A program made the translations under genes and the position numbers. DNA of 32,932 nucleotides from Nocardia salmonicida NBRC 13393. Lineage in GTDB: Bacteria > Actinomycetota > Actinomycetes > Mycobacteriales > Mycobacteriaceae. Below the pieces are notes generated by a model. That model ran no database searches, was not told where the DNA came from, and saw nothing but the letters and a program-made list of their open reading frames with translations. The DNA is taken from contig NZ_BDBR01000072.1 of NCBI RefSeq assembly GCF_001613085.1, positions 1 through 32,932 of the forward strand, read 5' to 3'. Below are positions 30,482-32,932 of this stretch, one piece after another; positions within the stretch are counted from its first letter, which is position 1, and every line of letters starts with the position of its first letter.

Positions 30482-32115
30482 GCGTCACCCTTGCCACGTC
30501 TTCGACGGTGGGCAATCCCATCGCCAATATCGCCATTTTCCTGCTGTTCGTCGCGGTCACGATGGTCGTGGTGATCCGGGCCAGCCGCAACAATGCCAGC
30601 GCCGCCGACTATTTCACCGGTGGACGCGGCTTCTCCGGCCCGCAGAACGGCATCGCCATCGCCGGTGACTACCTCTCGGCCGCGAGCTTCCTCGGCATCG
30701 CGGGCGCGATCGCCGTCTACGGCTACGACGGGTTCCTGTATTCGATCGGGTTCCTCGTCGCCTGGCTCGTCGCGCTGCTGCTGGTGGCCGAAATGCTGCG
30801 CAACACCGGCAAATTCACCATGGCCGACGTGCTCAGCTTCCGATTGAAGGAAGGCCCGGTGCGCACCGCCGCCGCGCTGACCACCCTCACCGTCTCGCTG
30901 TTCTACCTGCTCGCGCAGATGGCCGGCGCCGGTGGCCTGGTCGCGCTGCTGCTCGATATCTCCAGTCGCGCGGGACAATCCATCGTGATCGCGGCCGTCG
31001 GCGTGCTGATGATCGTGTACGTGCTGGTCGGCGGCATGAAGGGCACCACCTGGGTGCAGATCATCAAGGCGGTGCTGCTGATCGCGGGCGCCGCGCTGAT
31101 GACGGTGCTGGTGCTGGCCAAGTTCGGCTTCAACTTCTCCGACATCCTCGGTGCCGCACAGGAATCGGTGAGCGAATCCACCAGCAAGGCGGTCGCCGCC
31201 CGCGACGTGCTCGCTCCGGGCGCGCAATACGGCGGCAGCGAGATGTCCAAGCTGAACTTCCTCTCGCTCGGCCTTGCCCTGGTGCTGGGCACCGCGGGTC
31301 TGCCGCACGTGCTGATGCGCTTCTACACGGTCCCGACCGCGAAAGAGGCTCGGCGCTCGGTGGTGTGGGCGATCGGCCTGATCGGCGCCTTCTACCTGTT
31401 CACCCTGGTGCTCGGTTACGGCGCGGCGGCCATCGTCGGCCCGGACAGGATCCTCGCCGCGGCGGGTGGCCAGAATTCGGCGGCTCCGCTGCTGGCGTTC
31501 GAACTGGGCGGGGTGATCCTGCTCGGGGTGATCTCGGCAGTCGCGTTCGCGACGATCCTCGCGGTCGTGGCCGGACTCACCATCACCGCGTCGGCCTCGT
31601 TCGCCCACGACATCTACGCGAGTGTCATCAAGAAGGGCAAGGTCGACGAGGTCAAGCAGGTGCGGGTCTCGCGGATCACCGCGGTGGTGATCGGTGTGCT
31701 CGCGATCGGTCTCGGCATCCTCGCCAACGGCCAGAACATCGCGTTCCTGGTGGCGCTGGCGTTCGCGGTGGCGGCGGCGGCGAACCTGCCGACCATCCTG
31801 TTCTCGCTGTTCTGGAAGCGCTTCAACACCTCCGGCGCGCTGTGGTCGATGTACGGCGGCCTGATCTCGACCATCGTGCTCATCGTGTTCTCGCCCGCCG
31901 TGTCGGGCAACAAGACCGCGATGATCAAGGATGCGGATTTCGACTGGTTCCCGCTGTCCAACCCGGGCATCGTGTCCATTCCGCTGGCATTCGCGCTCGG
32001 TGTGCTCGGTACGTTCCTCGGTGGACGTGGCGAGCAGGTCGATCAGGCCAAGGCCGCGGAGATGGAAGTCCGGTCGCTGACCGGCGTCGGTGCGGAGAAG
32101 GCGATCTCGCACTGA
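30478..32115 (+). CDS. mctC: Monocarboxylate:sodium symporter MctC-like
   Basis: A 545-residue SSS-family transporter for acetate, pyruvate and propionate. GIAIAGDYLSAASFLGIAGAIAVYGYDGFLYSIGFLVAWLVALLLVAEMLR, GTAGLPHVLMRFYTVPTAKEARRSV and the tail EMEVRSLTGVGAEKAISH agree, as I recall them, with Corynebacterium glutamicum MctC along their whole length, including the C-terminus. Thirteen or so TM helices can be counted. It is coupled to the DUF485 gene by an ATGA overlap, ends at a strong hairpin, and is followed by acs. Uptake of acetate next to its activating enzyme makes a clear functional pair. Control by LytSR upstream is plausible but not shown. Confidence 0.93.
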   Translation: MSVTLATSSTVGNPIANIAIFLLFVAVTMVVVIRASRNNASAADYFTGGRGFSGPQNGIAIAGDYLSAASFLGIAGAIAVYGYDGFLYSIGFLVAWLVALLLVAEMLRNTGKFTMADVLSFRLKEGPVRTAAALTTLTVSLFYLLAQMAGAGGLVALLLDISSRAGQSIVIAAVGVLMIVYVLVGGMKGTTWVQIIKAVLLIAGAALMTVLVLAKFGFNFSDILGAAQESVSESTSKAVAARDVLAPGAQYGGSEMSKLNFLSLGLALVLGTAGLPHVLMRFYTVPTAKEARRSVVWAIGLIGAFYLFTLVLGYGAAAIVGPDRILAAAGGQNSAAPLLAFELGGVILLGVISAVAFATILAVVAGLTITASASFAHDIYASVIKKGKVDEVKQVRVSRITAVVIGVLAIGLGILANGQNIAFLVALAFAVAAAANLPTILFSLFWKRFNTSGALWSMYGGLISTIVLIVFSPAVSGNKTAMIKDADFDWFPLSNPGIVSIPLAFALGVLGTFLGGRGEQVDQAKAAEMEVRSLTGVGAEKAISH

Positions 32116-32126
32116 CGCCAACCCTG

Positions 32127-32157
32127 CCCGTGCCGGTGGTTCGCCCCACCGGCACGG
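32127..32157 (+). terminator. Strong hairpin between mctC and acs
   Basis: CCCGTGCCGGTGG (32127-32139) and CCACCGGCACGGG (32145-32157 counting from the paired CC at 32146) form a perfect 13-bp stem with loop TTCGCC, followed by TTGT. It lies 11 bases after the mctC stop and 34 bases before the acs start, so acs is probably transcribed mainly from its own promoter or by partial read-through. Confidence 0.8.
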
Positions 32158-32191
32158 GTTGTACCCCACGTTTTCCGAAGGAGAGTTTCTT

Positions 32192-32932
32192 GTGACCAGT
32201 TTCCCGTCTGCCCCCGAGTTCGCCGCGTCGGCCAATGCCGATGCCTCGCTGTACGAGCGGGCGCGCGCCGATCGCGACGGTTTCTGGGCCGAGCAGGCCA
32301 ACCGGTTGCACTGGCACAAGCCCTTCACCGAGGTGCTCGACTGGTCCGACGCGCCGGTCGCGCGTTGGTTCGGCGACGGCGAACTCAACGTCTCCTACAA
32401 CTGCCTCGACCGCCACGTCATCGACGGACACGGCGACCAGGTCGCCATCCACTGGGAGGGCGAACCGGGCGACTCCCGGGCCATCACCTACGCGGAATTG
32501 CTCGATGAAGTCTGCAGGGCAGCAAATACTTTCACCACCTTGGGCCTCGTGGCCGGTGATCGCGTCGCCGTCTACATGCCGATGGTGCCCGAAGCCATCG
32601 TGACGATGCTGGCATGCGCGCGGCTCGGGCTCACCCACTCGGTGGTGTTCGCCGGGTTCTCCCCCACCGCCTTGCGGCAGCGTGTCGACGATGCCCAGGC
32701 GCGGTTGATCGTGACCACCGACGGACAGTGGCGGCGAGGCAAGCCCGCCGCGCTGAAGTACGCCGTCGACGAGGCGCTGGGTTCGGATCCGTCGAGCGTC
32801 GAGCATGTGCTGGTGGTGCGCCGGGTCGGACTCGACGTGCCGTGGACCGAGGTCCGTGACCTGTGGTGGGACGAAACCGTCGCTGTCGCTTCGCCTTCCC
32901 ACGAAGCGCAGCCCTTCCCCGCCGAGCACCCA
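32192..32932 (+). CDS. acs: Acetyl-CoA synthetase Acs (5' part, cut by the window end)
   Basis: The first 247 codons of an AMP-forming acetate-CoA ligase, which activates acetate to acetyl-CoA through acetyl-AMP. The frame is open to the last base. Family blocks are clear: the N-terminal ACAS domain, SYNCLDRHVIDGHGDQVAIHWEGEPGD, ITYAELLDEV, GDRVAVYMPMVPEAIVTMLACARLGLTHSVVFAGFS, and TTDGQWRRGK. The start is a GTG preceded by AAGGAG (about 32179-32184) at a good distance. The ATP-binding P-loop and the acetylated lysine lie beyond the window. It stands directly after mctC, separated by a hairpin, so transport and activation of acetate are encoded side by side. Confidence 0.94.
   Translation, partial: MTSFPSAPEFAASANADASLYERARADRDGFWAEQANRLHWHKPFTEVLDWSDAPVARWFGDGELNVSYNCLDRHVIDGHGDQVAIHWEGEPGDSRAITYAELLDEVCRAANTFTTLGLVAGDRVAVYMPMVPEAIVTMLACARLGLTHSVVFAGFSPTALRQRVDDAQARLIVTTDGQWRRGKPAALKYAVDEALGSDPSSVEHVLVVRRVGLDVPWTEVRDLWWDETVAVASPSHEAQPFPAEHP

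Noticed and set aside
30403..32388. A 661-codon antisense frame opposite mctC and acs
   Set aside because: Charged, histidine- and arginine-rich shadow of a real transporter gene, without motifs.
1..32932. tRNA or rRNA genes, CRISPR arrays, insertion sequences, prophage genes
   Set aside because: I saw no cloverleaf-like segment, no regularly spaced repeats, no transposase or integrase, and no phage structural genes. Composition is even along the window.

Overview
The window looks like a chromosomal segment of a high-GC actinobacterium of the order Mycobacteriales, most likely Nocardia or a close relative such as Rhodococcus. The reasons are the strong GC bias at third codon positions, many GTG starts and leaderless-looking promoters, an actinobacterial DnaE1 with a PHP exonuclease domain, an F420-type (Ddn-like) oxidoreductase, and a gene neighbourhood that recalls the Mycobacterium tuberculosis stretch from dnaE1 to bioD. 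That comparison is from memory, not from a search. I see no phage, IS element, CRISPR array, rRNA or tRNA. No gap without a gene exceeds about 160 bp.

Layout. (1) 20-3265, minus strand: biotin genes bioA, then bioF-bioD, with matching TGAAC-N3-GTTCA palindromes in front of bioA and bioF that fit the BioQ operator pattern. (2) 3326-4368: a MarR regulator divergent from a cupin gene, sharing a 21-bp inverted repeat. (3) 4436-8977: glgX/treX and treY, the first half of the TreX-TreY-TreZ route from glycogen to trehalose. (4) 9053-13557: a small two-gene operon (SnoaL-like and membrane protein) divergent from a large LuxR-type ATPase regulator, then a small membrane protein divergent from a Ddn-like F420 oxidoreductase gene. 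(5) 13637-20054: ilvA, converging on a LipL-like serine esterase, treZ and a large GT-C-like membrane protein, all three on the minus strand. (6) 20185-22037: a TetR regulator and a Cmx-like MFS efflux gene, each preceded by a near-identical 24-bp operator. (7) 22089-25634: dnaE1, best started at a TTG behind a very strong ribosome binding site. (8) 25782-32932: a LytS/LytR two-component system, a small membrane protein, a first solute:sodium symporter, a DUF485 protein, an MctC-like monocarboxylate symporter and the start of acs.

How the genes work together. Region 8 reads as a carboxylate sensing, uptake and activation module (LytSR, two symporters with two different small partners, acetyl-CoA synthetase). 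Regions 3 and 5 together hold a complete TreXYZ pathway, but treZ lies 7.4 kb away on the opposite strand. The gene order and orientation fit one inversion of a Ddn-ilvA-treZ segment relative to the M. tuberculosis arrangement. Convergent gene pairs are closed by strong GC hairpins that probably terminate in both directions.

The window is mostly core metabolism and housekeeping. I found no clearly unprecedented machinery. The best leads are the paired operators (BioQ-type, TetR, MarR), the LytSR carboxylate module with two symporters, and the unassigned GT-C-like protein beside treZ.
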